Source: Streptomyces cyaneogriseus subsp. noncyanogenus (lineage in GTDB: Bacteria > Actinomycetota > Actinomycetes > Streptomycetales > Streptomycetaceae). From it: a stretch of 64,000 nt of DNA. The stretch covers positions 682,001 to 746,000 of the forward strand of contig NZ_CP010849.1 of assembly GCF_000931445.1 (NCBI RefSeq). The letters are read 5' to 3'. Below are positions 56,265 to 64,000 of this stretch, in pieces (positions within the stretch are counted from its first letter, which is position 1; each line of letters opens with the position of its first letter). The translations under genes were made by a program, and so were the position numbers. The notes under the pieces were generated by a model, which was not told the origin of the DNA, did no database searches, and was given only the letters and a program-made list of their open reading frames with translations.

Positions 56265-56385
56265 AGACGGTCCGGCCGCGTTTGCGCCGCGGGTGGCGGC
56301 CAACCCGGCAGGGGAGAGCGGAGGAGGCGGCGCGACCCGCCCGGCCGCGCCGCTCCCCTGACCGATCAGGAGGAGGTGACCGGTG

Positions 56386-56793
56386 ATGACGACGGTCAAG
56401 GACATGCTCGCCACCTATCCGGCCGACCTGGGCGGGATCGACCGCGACCGGCTCGCCCGCTGCGTCGAGGAGTGCATCGCCTGCGCCCAGGCGTGTACGG
56501 CCTGCGCGGACGCGTGTCTGTCCGAGGGCATGGTCGGCCAGCTCACCAAGTGCATCCGCACCGACATGGACTGCGCGGACATCTGCGAGGCCACCGCCGC
56601 CGTGCTCTCCCGGCACACCGGCTACGACGCCAACGTCACCCGGGCGATCCTGACGGCCTGTGCCACCGCCTGCAAGGCGTGCGCCGACGAGTGCTCCACG
56701 CACGCGGACATGCACGAGCACTGCCGTCTGTGCGCGGAGGCCTGCCGCTCCTGCGAGCAGGCGTGCAACGAGCTCGTCCAGGCCCTCGGCTGA
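56386..56793 (+). CDS. Cytosolic copper-storage protein, Csp3-like
   Basis: A 135-residue four-helix-bundle protein with 18 cysteines spaced to point into the bundle (RCVEECIACAQACTACADAC, KCIRTDMDCADICEA, ACATACKACADEC, HCRLCAEACRSCEQAC). This count and pattern match Csp3 of Methylosinus and Bacillus, which store many Cu(I) ions. No Tat or Sec signal is present, so it should be cytosolic. AGGAGGAGGTGACCG precedes GTG 56383 and ATG 56386; either may start. It is a single gene with no adjacent copper exporter or CsoR. Confidence 0.88.
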   Translation: MTTVKDMLATYPADLGGIDRDRLARCVEECIACAQACTACADACLSEGMVGQLTKCIRTDMDCADICEATAAVLSRHTGYDANVTRAILTACATACKACADECSTHADMHEHCRLCAEACRSCEQACNELVQALG

Positions 56794-56815
56794 CCGCCCG
56801 CCGCGCCCGGAACAG

Positions 56816-56842
56816 CCGGGGCCGCCGGGCGGGCGGCCCCGG
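56816..56842. terminator. Perfect 11-bp hairpin terminator
   Basis: CCGGGGCCGCC and GGCGGCCCCGG pair around GGGCG in the gap between the convergent copper-storage and esterase genes. Confidence 0.75.
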
Positions 56843-56893
56843 TGGGTGACGCCGGCGGGCGGACCGGGCGCGAGACGGCCGTCGGCAGCCGGG

Positions 56894-57769
56894 TCAGCCG
56901 AGGCCCAGGGCCGTCAGCGTCTGCTCGGCCATGCGCCTCTCGCCCAGGGCGTTGGGATGCACGGGCACCACGTTGGTCCCGAAGAGCAGCGGCTCCACCC
57001 AGCGGGTTCCGGCGGCCCGGCAGGCGTCGTGCCCTTCCGAGGTCCGGGAGAAGTCCACGTACGTGGTCCCGGTCTCCCGGGCCGCGCGTGCGATGACCGC
57101 GTTGAGGCGCGCCTGGATGCCGCGCACATAGGGCACGTCGCCGGAGGCGATCGGCATCTTGGCGTAGCAGGACGGATCCGCCGTGGGCGGCAGGATCCAC
57201 GGGTAGCCGAGGACGGCGACCTGTGCCGCGGGGGCCTTGGCCCGGATCCGCTGAAGGGCCGCCTTCACCGCGGGGTACGTGTTGCCCTCGATCCGGTCCT
57301 CGAAGGTGCTGCCGTAGAGGGTCTCGCAGGGGCTGCCCTGTCCCCCGGTGGCGATGCCGGCGGTGCCGCAGGCCAGCAGGGCGCCGATGAAGGTGTTGTT
57401 GTCGTTGCCGCCGATCGTCAGGGTCACCAGCCGGGTGCCGCTGCCCACGGCGTCGAGCTGCGGGGGCACGCCCGGGTACTGGGCCGCGGAGAAGTCCTTG
57501 GTCTGGGCGCCGCCGCAGGTGACGTCCGTGAGGGCGGCGCCGGTGCGCCCGGCGATGACGTTCGGGTAGTTGAGCGCGGACCGCAGACAGAGCAGCGGGG
57601 CCCGGGGATCGGTGGGGAGGATGCCGGAGCCCGCGCTGTAGCTGTCGCCCAGGGCGACGTACGTCAGGGGTTCGGCGGCGTGCGCGGTGGGGGCGGCCAG
57701 GCCGACGGCCACCGCGCTGACGGCGGTGGCCATCGCCGCCAGGGCACGGCGGAGGGCGCGTCTGGGCAT
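56894..57769 (-). CDS. Secreted SGNH/GDSL esterase or lipase
   Basis: A 291-residue exported hydrolase. The signal peptide is about 1-32 (cleaved after AHA). SGNH blocks follow: I YVALGDSYSAGSG with the nucleophile serine, II the glycine near TDVTCGGAQTKDF, III TLTIGGNDNNTF, V VPVHPNALGERRMAE with the histidine. Six or so cysteines (LLCLRSALN, VTCGG, LACGTAG, SPCETLY, PSCYAK, DACRAAG) suggest disulfides, as in Streptomyces secreted lipases such as that of S. rimosus. ATG 57769 follows GAGGAGAG. Confidence 0.9.
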   Translation of the reverse strand: MPRRALRRALAAMATAVSAVAVGLAAPTAHAAEPLTYVALGDSYSAGSGILPTDPRAPLLCLRSALNYPNVIAGRTGAALTDVTCGGAQTKDFSAAQYPGVPPQLDAVGSGTRLVTLTIGGNDNNTFIGALLACGTAGIATGGQGSPCETLYGSTFEDRIEGNTYPAVKAALQRIRAKAPAAQVAVLGYPWILPPTADPSCYAKMPIASGDVPYVRGIQARLNAVIARAARETGTTYVDFSRTSEGHDACRAAGTRWVEPLLFGTNVVPVHPNALGERRMAEQTLTALGLG

Positions 57770-57925
57770 CCGTACTCTCCTCGGAGTCGGGCATGCCGGA
57801 CCCGGGCACGGCGGTGCCCGGCGGCGTACGGGTGGGGACTCGGCGGCTCGCAGAGAGGTCGACGGCGGTCGCGCGTCCATGGACGGTCCGCACCCCGGCG
57901 ACGACAGGGGAACAATGAGTTACCG

Positions 57926-57940
57926 AACGGTTCTACCGTT
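57926..57940. promoter_or_regulatory. Dyad AACGGT-TCT-ACCGTT
   Basis: Perfect 6-bp arms in an AT-richer patch 157 nt upstream of the esterase start, in the 297-nt gap between the amidase and the esterase. A likely regulator site for the esterase promoter. Confidence 0.45.
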
Positions 57941-58066
57941 AAGTAATGTGCAGTCCGCCCGACTCTCCGTCAACAAAGCCGACAGAACTTCTTGAAATCG
58001 CCACCACCGCCCGGGCGCCGCCGGGCGGGGCCGGTGCGAGCGGAACCGGCCCCCGCTGACCGCGCC

Positions 58067-59299
58067 TCAGGTCCTCGGCGCAGTGAGGACGTTCCCCTCG
58101 GCCGCCGGTACCGCGCCACCCCGGCTGCTCTCGGCCGAGGTGCCCGCGGCGAACGCCGCGGCCCGGGTGCGGATGGTCGGCAGTTCGGCGTAGAGCCGCT
58201 CGCCGGGGCACTCGGTGTTGTAACCGTCGCGGTGCCCGTGGATCGTGGGGAAGCTCAGCTTCGCCCCCTTGGCCCAGGTCGCGCCGGCGTGGTTGCGGCC
58301 GGCGGCACCGGCGGTGAGCGTGGTGGTGCCCGTCGGAGAGACGCCGTACTGGCCGAGCTTCCACGCCGCCAGCTTGGCCACCGAGTCCAGGACCGCTCCC
58401 GCGGGGGTGACGTCCGTGTAGTCGCCCAGCACCGCGATGCCGCTGGTCTCCGTGTTGAAACCGTAGGCGTGTGCCGCCAGGACCGCGCGGTCGACGCCGC
58501 CCTTGCGCCCCTCGTAGAGCGTGCCGCACTTGTCGACGAGGAAGTTGTAGCCGATGTCCTTCCACCCCAGTTGCTGCACGTGGTAGGCGTGGATGCCGCG
58601 CAGTACGGCGGGGGCTTCGGCGCAGGTATAGGTGTTGGATCCGGCGGTGTGGTGGACCACCACCGCCTTGACCTTGCCGTCCGGCAGATAGGCGGGGGCC
58701 TCAGGGCTCAGGGACTCGTCCGCGCCCCACCCGGCGCGCGAGACGATCGCCGGACGCGGCGCCGCAGCGGCCTGGGAGGCCGTCACCGGCTCGGCGAGCG
58801 GCGCGGGTCCGGCGGACCCGGCGGGCCCACCAGGCCCCGGGTCCACCAGGTCCAGCCGCAGCCCCGCGGGCAGCGTGAAGGAGCCGTCCGGCGCCGGGCC
58901 GACCCGCACCTCCACACCGTCGGAGGGCCCCACCCACACCGGGGCGGTACCGCCCCGCAGCGCGGTCTCCTCACCGTGGGCGTCGTCGCCGTCCAGTTTC
59001 AGCCACCCGGACCACCGTGCCGTCCCCATCGCCCGGGTGCGCACCTCCACCGTCGCGGCCAGGTGGGCGTCCGGGTCGTCCCAGGTGACCCCGAGCAGCC
59101 GGAAGGGACGGGTGTCCGTCCCGCTCAGCACGGCGCCGTCCCGGACGGCCGGGATCGGCGCCGTACGGGACCGGTCGAGCCCCTTGAGCGGGGCACCGGC
59201 CCCCTGACCGCCGTACCCGTGCGCTCCCGCGCCCCAGAAGATATCGAGGACCAGTGTTCCCGCCGCGGCTCCCGCGGCCCAGCGCGCTCTGCTCCACAC
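58067..59299 (-). CDS. Secreted N-acetylmuramoyl-L-alanine amidase (PGRP)
   Basis: A 410-residue exported peptidoglycan hydrolase. GTG 59299 (GAGGGAG 8 nt upstream) opens a short signal (WAAGAAAGTLVLDIFWGAGAHG). A beta-rich N-terminal domain of about 150 residues (PFRLLGVTWDDPDAHLAATVEVRTR...VRVGPAPDGSF) is followed by an Ala/Pro linker and the amidase-2/PGRP domain from about 215 (IVSRAGWGADESL). Zn ligands and catalytic residues are visible in VKAVVVHHTAGSN, YNFLVDKCGTLYEGRKGG, and HGHRDGYNTECPGERLY. This is the common Streptomyces arrangement for wall turnover. Confidence 0.9.
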   Translation of the reverse strand: MWSRARWAAGAAAGTLVLDIFWGAGAHGYGGQGAGAPLKGLDRSRTAPIPAVRDGAVLSGTDTRPFRLLGVTWDDPDAHLAATVEVRTRAMGTARWSGWLKLDGDDAHGEETALRGGTAPVWVGPSDGVEVRVGPAPDGSFTLPAGLRLDLVDPGPGGPAGSAGPAPLAEPVTASQAAAAPRPAIVSRAGWGADESLSPEAPAYLPDGKVKAVVVHHTAGSNTYTCAEAPAVLRGIHAYHVQQLGWKDIGYNFLVDKCGTLYEGRKGGVDRAVLAAHAYGFNTETSGIAVLGDYTDVTPAGAVLDSVAKLAAWKLGQYGVSPTGTTTLTAGAAGRNHAGATWAKGAKLSFPTIHGHRDGYNTECPGERLYAELPTIRTRAAAFAAGTSAESSRGGAVPAAEGNVLTAPRT

Positions 59300-59547
59300 G
59301 TGTCGACTCCCTCGCCGGCCGGCGCTGCATGATCGAACGCGAGTGTGGCAGCCGCCCGGCGTTGGTCGGATCATCGACACGGAGACACGGCCGGTCCCCC
59401 CGGCACGATGCCCCGCAGGGGGGAAGGCCCGCGGCCGGATGGCGCAACCGCCGCACGGTCGGGGGTGCCGGTCGTCACCGCTCTTCCGTGTCCGCCGGTC
59501 GGCGACGGGCGGTGAGCCGTGCGGCCGGGGCCGGTGTCGGCCGCCGC

Positions 59548-60867
59548 TCAGGACCCGGCCGTCGCGGCCGCCTCGTTCCACCTCTTGTCGAGGTCCGCGA
59601 AGAAGTCCTCCAGGCTGCCCTTGCGCGCACCCCGCGCGAGGTCGATCAACTGCCGGCGGTAGTCGGGCTTGTTCAGGCCGATCTCCGCCGCGTTGTCGAT
59701 CGCGTTGACCTGGGCGGCCTTCGCGTCGGAGCGCTCCACGAAGGAGACATCGTTGTCAACAAGGTCTTTGAGCGTGCGCGGCATGGGGGAGGTCTTCACC
59801 GCGGGCACGGCGCCCTCGTTCGCCGAGTAGCCCGACTCGTGCGTGAACCAGTCGATCCAGGCCCGGGCGGCGGCCTTGTGCTCGGAGTGGATGTTGACCG
59901 CCTGCTGGTAGTCGCTGGCGACCATGGTGCAGAACGTGCCGTCCTTCTGCACGGGGAACGGCATGTACCCGATCTCTTCGGGGTCGGTGCCGGCCTTCTC
60001 CGCGGCCTCCCGCATCTGCTTGACGGCCCAGGAGCCCAGTTGCATGGTGGCGATCTCCCCCTTGGCGATCATCCCCTTGGAGGCTTCCCAGTTGGTGGTG
60101 CTGGGGTCCTTCTCGGACAGTCCGTTTTTGACGATGTCGTACAGGAGCGTGTCGATCATTCGCAGATCGCCGCCCTGCTTCCAGGGGGAGACCGCCCCGG
60201 CGAGCTTGTTGTTGGCCTCGGCGTCGCATCCGGCCGAGCCGACGTTGTTGGTCCAGCCGGTCAGCGGCCAGGCGTCCTTGAAGTTCGTGTAGTACGGCAG
60301 GGAGTCCGTCCTGGCCTCGATCGTCCGCAGGTCGTCGAGGAACTCCTCGGGCGAGGCCGGCCACTCGGTGATGCCGGCCTTCTTCCACACGGCCTTGTTG
60401 TAGACGAAGCCGTTGGCCGCGCCGAACTGGGCGATGCCGTACACCTTGCCGCCGACCTCGGTGCTGTCGCTGAAGCGGTACTTGGCGCGCATTTCCTCGG
60501 CGGTGCCCAGGGGCGCGAAGAACTTCGGGTAGTCGTTCTTGGTGACGACACCGGGAATCATCAGGACGTCGCCGTAGTCGTCCGTGTTCATCCGGATCTT
60601 GACCTCCCCCTCGTAGTCGGTGAGGGCCTCGAACTCCACCTTCACCTTGGGGTAGGTCTTGTTGAACTCGGCGGCGTACTCGTCCATCGTCCCGTCCTGG
60701 ACGAGGTCGGTGCGCGAGGTCAGGACCTTGATGGTGCCCGTGGCGTCGGCGGGATCGGCGGGCGCCTTGGCGGTCTCGCCGGAGGCCGTGCCCGTGCCGC
60801 TGCACCCCGCGACGGTCAGGATCGCGGTGGCCAGAAGCGCTCCGGTGAGCGCCTTCCTCTTCCCCAT
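59548..60867 (-). CDS. Orphan sugar-binding lipoprotein (CUT1 family)
   Basis: A 439-residue extracellular solute-binding protein with lipobox VAGC (Cys at about 22). The fold shows GTIKVLTSRTDLVQDGTMDEYAAEFNKTYPKVKVEFEAL, GDVLMIPGVVTKNDYPKFFAPLG, YGIAQFGAANGFVYNKAVWKKAGI and TMQLGSWAVKQMREAAEKAG, like family-1 carbohydrate-binding proteins. ATG 60867 follows GAAGGAGC. No permease or regulator is adjacent on this strand (an amidase gene follows), so it must use permeases encoded elsewhere or be a remnant of a split operon. The ligand is unknown. Confidence 0.9.
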   Translation of the reverse strand: MGKRKALTGALLATAILTVAGCSGTGTASGETAKAPADPADATGTIKVLTSRTDLVQDGTMDEYAAEFNKTYPKVKVEFEALTDYEGEVKIRMNTDDYGDVLMIPGVVTKNDYPKFFAPLGTAEEMRAKYRFSDSTEVGGKVYGIAQFGAANGFVYNKAVWKKAGITEWPASPEEFLDDLRTIEARTDSLPYYTNFKDAWPLTGWTNNVGSAGCDAEANNKLAGAVSPWKQGGDLRMIDTLLYDIVKNGLSEKDPSTTNWEASKGMIAKGEIATMQLGSWAVKQMREAAEKAGTDPEEIGYMPFPVQKDGTFCTMVASDYQQAVNIHSEHKAAARAWIDWFTHESGYSANEGAVPAVKTSPMPRTLKDLVDNDVSFVERSDAKAAQVNAIDNAAEIGLNKPDYRRQLIDLARGARKGSLEDFFADLDKRWNEAAATAGS

Positions 60868-60928
60868 GTGCCCAGCTCCTTCAGGAATGCCGCTCAGCTC
60901 TGCGGGTGAGATGTCGGCACTATGTCAG

Positions 60929-60943
60929 CCGGTGATTAACCGG
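60929..60943. promoter_or_regulatory. Dyad CCGGT-GATTA-ACCGG
   Basis: Perfect 5-bp arms 61 nt upstream of the binding-lipoprotein start, in an AT-richer window (TGATTAA). A probable operator for that gene. Confidence 0.45.
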
Positions 60944-61130
60944 TGAAGCTGGGATTTCCGCCGTGATGCCCAATCGTTACCGCGGGCGCCCCACACCCCA
61001 GTCCCTCCGGGTATGGACAAGGGATCAGTGGTCCGACGCTACGGCTAGACCGGTTTATGGACGATGCCCATTCGCGGGTTGACGGCCCGTCGACCACCGG
61101 CACGGTGACGGGCCGCCAGGGTGGTCCGTC

Positions 61131-61349
61131 GTGGACAGGGGCGCGGGAATCGAGACGGTCGCGGTGCCGCCGGGACGGGTGACGCTGTCGGACCGGCGTA
61201 CGCGGCGGAGCCGGCAGGCCGAGGTGGCGCCGTCCGAGATGGCGGCGTACCCGGTCACCCAGGCGTCGTACGAGCGGATCACCGGCCTCCCTCGGTACGG
61301 CCCGCTCGACGAGATCGCCTGGTACCGGGGGAACGCGGACGGGCGGGTG
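61131..61349 (+). pseudogene. Collapsed formylglycine-generating-enzyme-like relic
   Basis: From GTG 61131 the frame reads TVAVPPGRVTLSDRRTRRSRQAEVAPSEMAAYPVTQASYERITG, the beginning of an FGE/sulfatase-modifying-factor domain. It then jumps to RYGPLDEIAWYRGNADGRV, which belongs about 70-80 residues further on in intact proteins, with the intervening VSWWDA...EWEYACR part missing. The remaining C-terminus is absent, and the frame runs on into the antisense of the P450 gene. The joint keeps the frame. The rest of 60868-61396 holds the binding-protein promoter region and GACGG/CCGTC repeats. Confidence 0.65.
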
Positions 61350-61396
61350 CGCGCCGGGGCACCGTCGTGGAACGGGCCCCGGGCGCGGTGGCCTTC

Positions 61397-62584
61397 TCAG
61401 AAGGTCAGGTGCAGTGACTCCAGGCCCAGGTTGGCGCGGACCAGCCTGGCCCGGTGCGAGGTCCCCTCGGTGATGGCGTAGTGCGGGATCCGGCGGTGCC
61501 ACTCCTCGAACACCAGCCGCATCTCCAGGCGGGCCAGGTGGGTGCCCAGGCAGCGGTGCACTCCCAGGCCGAAGCTGGTGTGCGGGTTCTCCGCGCGGTG
61601 GAAGTCGATCTCGTGGGCCCGCGGCCAGCAGGCCTCGTCCCGGTTGGCCGTGTTCAGATGGGCGTTGATCAGGGTGCCGGCCGGTACGGGGCAGCCGGCG
61701 ATCTCCACGTCCTCGGTGGTCATCCGGGGCAGGAACGGGGCCGGCGGGTCCAGCCGGAGCAGTTCCTCCACGGCGGCGGGAACGAGGGAGAGGTCCCGCA
61801 CCAGCTCCTGTTGCCGCTCGGGGTGGGTGGCCAGCCGTTCCATGCCGAGGCCGAGCGCGTCGGTGACGGTCTCCAGACCGGCCAGCACCAGCATCAGGCA
61901 GACCCCCAGCGCCTCGTCGTCGGACAGGCGGTCCTCGCCCCGGAGGGCCAGGATCTCGCTGAGGACGTCGTCGCCGGGTTCCTCGCGGCGGGTGCGTATC
62001 AGCTCCGCCAGGTAGCCCCCCATGGCCATGGTCTGCGCCACCTCGGCGGCCCGCTCCTCGTCCGTGAGCGGCACCTCGCCGGCGGCATCGGCGGTCAGCC
62101 GCAGGGCCGCGTCCTTCCAGCCGATGAACCGGTCCCGGTCCTCCAGCGGGAGTCCCAGCAGGGTCAGCAGCGCCTGGGCGGGGAACGGACCGGCGATGTC
62201 GGCGACGAAGTCGCAGGCGCCGCGGGCCTTGACCGCCTCGACGAGAGCGACGGCCTGGGCGCGCAGCGACTCCTCCAGCGGCCGGATCCGGCGGGGGCTG
62301 AAGAACGGCTGCAGGATCCGGCGGTAGCGGGTCTGCTCGGGCGGGTCGAACGCCAGCGGGATGAGGGGGTAGCCGGTCTCCACGGCCTCGAAGACCTTCT
62401 GGATGGAGAACCGGCCCGGCTCCCGGAGCACCGCCTTGACGACGGCGAGGCTGGTCACCGCGAGGCCGTCCGCCAGGGGCACCACCTCCCCCCGGTCGCT
62501 CAGGGTCCGCCACGCGTCGTCCCGCCGCTCGGCGACCGGGAGGTCCGCGACGGTGCTCGCGGTGCTGTGGTCAACGCTCGTCAT
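61397..62584 (-). CDS. Cytochrome P450
   Basis: A 395-residue bacterial class I P450. The heme loop is HTSFGLGVHRCLGTHLAR with the thiolate cysteine. ExxR is in VEELLRLDPPAPFLPR. The I-helix reads LMLVLAGLETVTDALG, that is AG-L-E-T followed by V-T, keeping the acid-Thr pair in slightly altered context. PPEQTRYRRILQPFFSPRRI is the C-helix region. It has no fused reductase and depends on ferredoxin from elsewhere. It follows a second P450 on the same strand after 158 nt with a hairpin between. The substrate is unknown. Confidence 0.92.
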   Translation of the reverse strand: MTSVDHSTASTVADLPVAERRDDAWRTLSDRGEVVPLADGLAVTSLAVVKAVLREPGRFSIQKVFEAVETGYPLIPLAFDPPEQTRYRRILQPFFSPRRIRPLEESLRAQAVALVEAVKARGACDFVADIAGPFPAQALLTLLGLPLEDRDRFIGWKDAALRLTADAAGEVPLTDEERAAEVAQTMAMGGYLAELIRTRREEPGDDVLSEILALRGEDRLSDDEALGVCLMLVLAGLETVTDALGLGMERLATHPERQQELVRDLSLVPAAVEELLRLDPPAPFLPRMTTEDVEIAGCPVPAGTLINAHLNTANRDEACWPRAHEIDFHRAENPHTSFGLGVHRCLGTHLARLEMRLVFEEWHRRIPHYAITEGTSHRARLVRANLGLESLHLTF

Positions 62585-62693
62585 CGCACGATCCGTTCTT
62601 CGTCACTGCCGTTGTCCGTGGTTCGCTGTCCGTCTTCGCTGTCCGTGCTGTCGCCCGTCCCGGGCTCTCGCCGTCCAAAGTGGGCGGGGCCCG

Positions 62694-62717
62694 GCGGGGG
62701 GCCCGGCGGCCCCCCGC
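62694..62717 (-). terminator. Perfect 10-bp hairpin between two P450 genes
   Basis: GCGGGGGGCC and GGCCCCCCGC pair around CGGC, 26 nt after the stop of the upstream P450 gene (read on the minus strand). It should stop or attenuate read-through into the second P450 gene. Confidence 0.72.
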
Positions 62718-62742
62718 GGGTGTGCGCCGGTGGCGCCGCGGC

Positions 62743-63966
62743 TCAAACCCGGATGGGCAGCCGCGCCGCGCCGCGCAGGCTGAGCAGGCCGTTCCACTCG
62801 ACCTCGCCGGCCAGTTCCAGGCCGGGGAAGCGCCGCACCAGCCCGCCGATGGCCACCCTGCCCTCGATCCGGGCCAGCGCCGCGCCGAGGCACAGGTGCA
62901 TGCCGCCGCCGAAGGAGACGTGGCGGCGCGCGTTCTCCCGGTCAAGCCGGAGCTCCTCCGCGTCCGGCCCGAAGTACGACTCGTCCCGGTTGGCCCCGGC
63001 CAGGTTGGCGAGGATGAACGAGCCGGGCGGGATCTCGTGGCCGCCCACCTCGTAGGGCTCCAGGGTGATGCGCCGGCTGTTGTGCACGGGGGCGTCGTAG
63101 CGGAGCAGTTCCTCGATCGCGTTCTGTTCCAGCTCGGGCTTGTCGCGCAGCAGCCGCAGTTGGCCGGGGTTGCGCAGCAGGGCGAGGGTGCCGCCCGATA
63201 TCAGGTTCACGGTCGTCTCGTGTCCTGCCACGTACAACATGGTGACCTGGGCGATCAGTTCGTCCCGGCTGAGGACGTCGCCGTGGTCCTCGGCGGTGAT
63301 GAGGGCGGTGAGCAGGTCGTCGGCCGGGTTCTGCCGCTTCCAGTCGACGGCTTCGCCGACGATGTCGAACAGCTCGGCGTCGGCCGCCTCGACGGCCCGC
63401 ATCACCTCGGGGTCGGTGGTGGGCTCCACCGAGCGCATCAGGGTGTGGGTGAGCGTGCGCATGCGCACGGTGTCGGTCGGGGGCATGCCGAGCATCCGCG
63501 AGATCACGGTGAACGGCAGCGGGAAGGCGAGCGCTTCGACCAGGTCCCCGCCGCCGTCCGCGGCGATCCGGTCCAGTGCCTCGTCGACGAGGGAGCGGAT
63601 CTCCCCCTCCATCGCGTTGACGGCGCGCGCGGTGAACGCCATGGTGACCAGCTTGCGCAGCCGGGTGTGGTCGGGTGCGTCGCGGTCCAGCAGGGCCAGC
63701 CCCTTCAGCCTCGGCTCGTCCGTGACGCCGGCCCTCGCGTACGCGTCGCGGAACGGCCCCGGCGCGACGTGGCGCTGCTCGACGGAGAGCCCGGAGCGCA
63801 TCAGCGCGGACACGTCCTCGTAGCGGGACAGCATCCAGAAGCCGCCCGGGTGCTCGTGCACCGGCACATGCCTGCGCAGCTCCGCGTAGTGCGGGTAGGG
63901 GTCGCTCATGAAGTCCGGGGTGAACGGGTTGAAGATCAAGGGCTCGCTGGGCGTTTCGGTGGTCAT
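62743..63966 (-). CDS. Cytochrome P450
   Basis: A 407-residue P450 with NPFTPDFMSDPYPHYAELRRHVPVHEHPGGFWMLSRYEDV (A-helix region), PDHTRLRKLVTMAFTARAV (C-helix), I-helix MLYVAGHETTVNLI with the canonical AGHETT, ExxR in IEELLRYDAPVHNSRR and heme loop HVSFGGGMHLCLGAALAR. It resembles the CYP107-type tailoring enzymes of actinomycetes, but the substrate is not identifiable. ATG 63966 follows AGGAGTG. It may belong to a cluster that continues right of the window. Confidence 0.93.
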   Translation of the reverse strand: MTTETPSEPLIFNPFTPDFMSDPYPHYAELRRHVPVHEHPGGFWMLSRYEDVSALMRSGLSVEQRHVAPGPFRDAYARAGVTDEPRLKGLALLDRDAPDHTRLRKLVTMAFTARAVNAMEGEIRSLVDEALDRIAADGGGDLVEALAFPLPFTVISRMLGMPPTDTVRMRTLTHTLMRSVEPTTDPEVMRAVEAADAELFDIVGEAVDWKRQNPADDLLTALITAEDHGDVLSRDELIAQVTMLYVAGHETTVNLISGGTLALLRNPGQLRLLRDKPELEQNAIEELLRYDAPVHNSRRITLEPYEVGGHEIPPGSFILANLAGANRDESYFGPDAEELRLDRENARRHVSFGGGMHLCLGAALARIEGRVAIGGLVRRFPGLELAGEVEWNGLLSLRGAARLPIRV

Positions 63967-64000
63967 GGTGCACTCCTGTCAGGCGGGTCCGCGCACGCGC

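Overview
The window is about 73% G+C, with strongly GC-biased third codon positions, many GTG starts, 4-nt start/stop overlaps, Tat signal peptides and a dense set of LacI, TetR, MarR and GntR regulators. It also carries secreted polysaccharide-degrading enzymes and sugar-binding lipoproteins without local ATPases. Together these point to a Streptomyces chromosome (or a close relative), in a metabolic and accessory region rather than the informational core. I see no rRNA, tRNA, CRISPR array or intact insertion sequence.

Layout. 1-2048: the end of an aldo/keto reductase and a translationally coupled ATP-grasp ligase. 2049-9120: a decayed lectin-type secreted protein, a GH127 beta-L-arabinofuranosidase, a TetR regulator, a GH75 chitosanase, an FnIII lipoprotein with a DasR-like operator, and a membrane-anchored surface protein. 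9167-17407: PadR with FadH-type reductase, a small conserved protein, a PAS/GAF/PP2C phosphatase, a PrmC-like methyltransferase, and a DUF3533-like membrane protein divergent from MarR. 17548-24888: a molybdopterin oxidoreductase with a reductase partner, a two-TM protein, an acetyl esterase, a dispersed repeat, a beta-lactamase-fold esterase, a methyltransferase and a short Rho paralogue behind a pyrimidine-rich leader. 25019-30864: a D,D-carboxypeptidase, then glutaminase, aspartase, asparaginase and a GntR regulator, a set that releases ammonia from Gln, Asn and Asp. 31039-33338: a fatty-acid desaturase and a CrcB/DUF190/CrcB fluoride-exporter operon.

33511-42105: an SMP-30-like relic beside a complete beta-1,4-galactan utilisation locus (GH53, GH42, divergent binding protein and two permeases, LacI regulator). 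42185-48291: small regulators (MerR, MarR, TetR), an NCS1 permease with an amidohydrolase, and an SseB-like protein. 48645-52022: a GH35 beta-galactosidase behind two tandem palindromic operators, then its likely LacI regulator. 52122-54552: an arsenic mini-island (ArsN-type acetyltransferase, ArsR, ArsO-type flavoprotein). 54760-59299: Tat-exported GH109, an 18-cysteine copper-storage protein, a secreted SGNH esterase and a secreted peptidoglycan amidase. 59548-63966: an orphan sugar-binding lipoprotein, a collapsed formylglycine-generating-enzyme relic and two cytochromes P450.

The most notable signals are the arsN-arsR-arsO group with a near-identical motif at both divergent starts; the Rho paralogue with a C/T-rich leader and overlapping leader ORF; three gene relics, two of them collapsed in frame; a dispersed inverted repeat joined to TAG stop codons; and several clear operators (DasR-like, LacI, paired MarR boxes). 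All functions are assigned from sequence motifs and context only.
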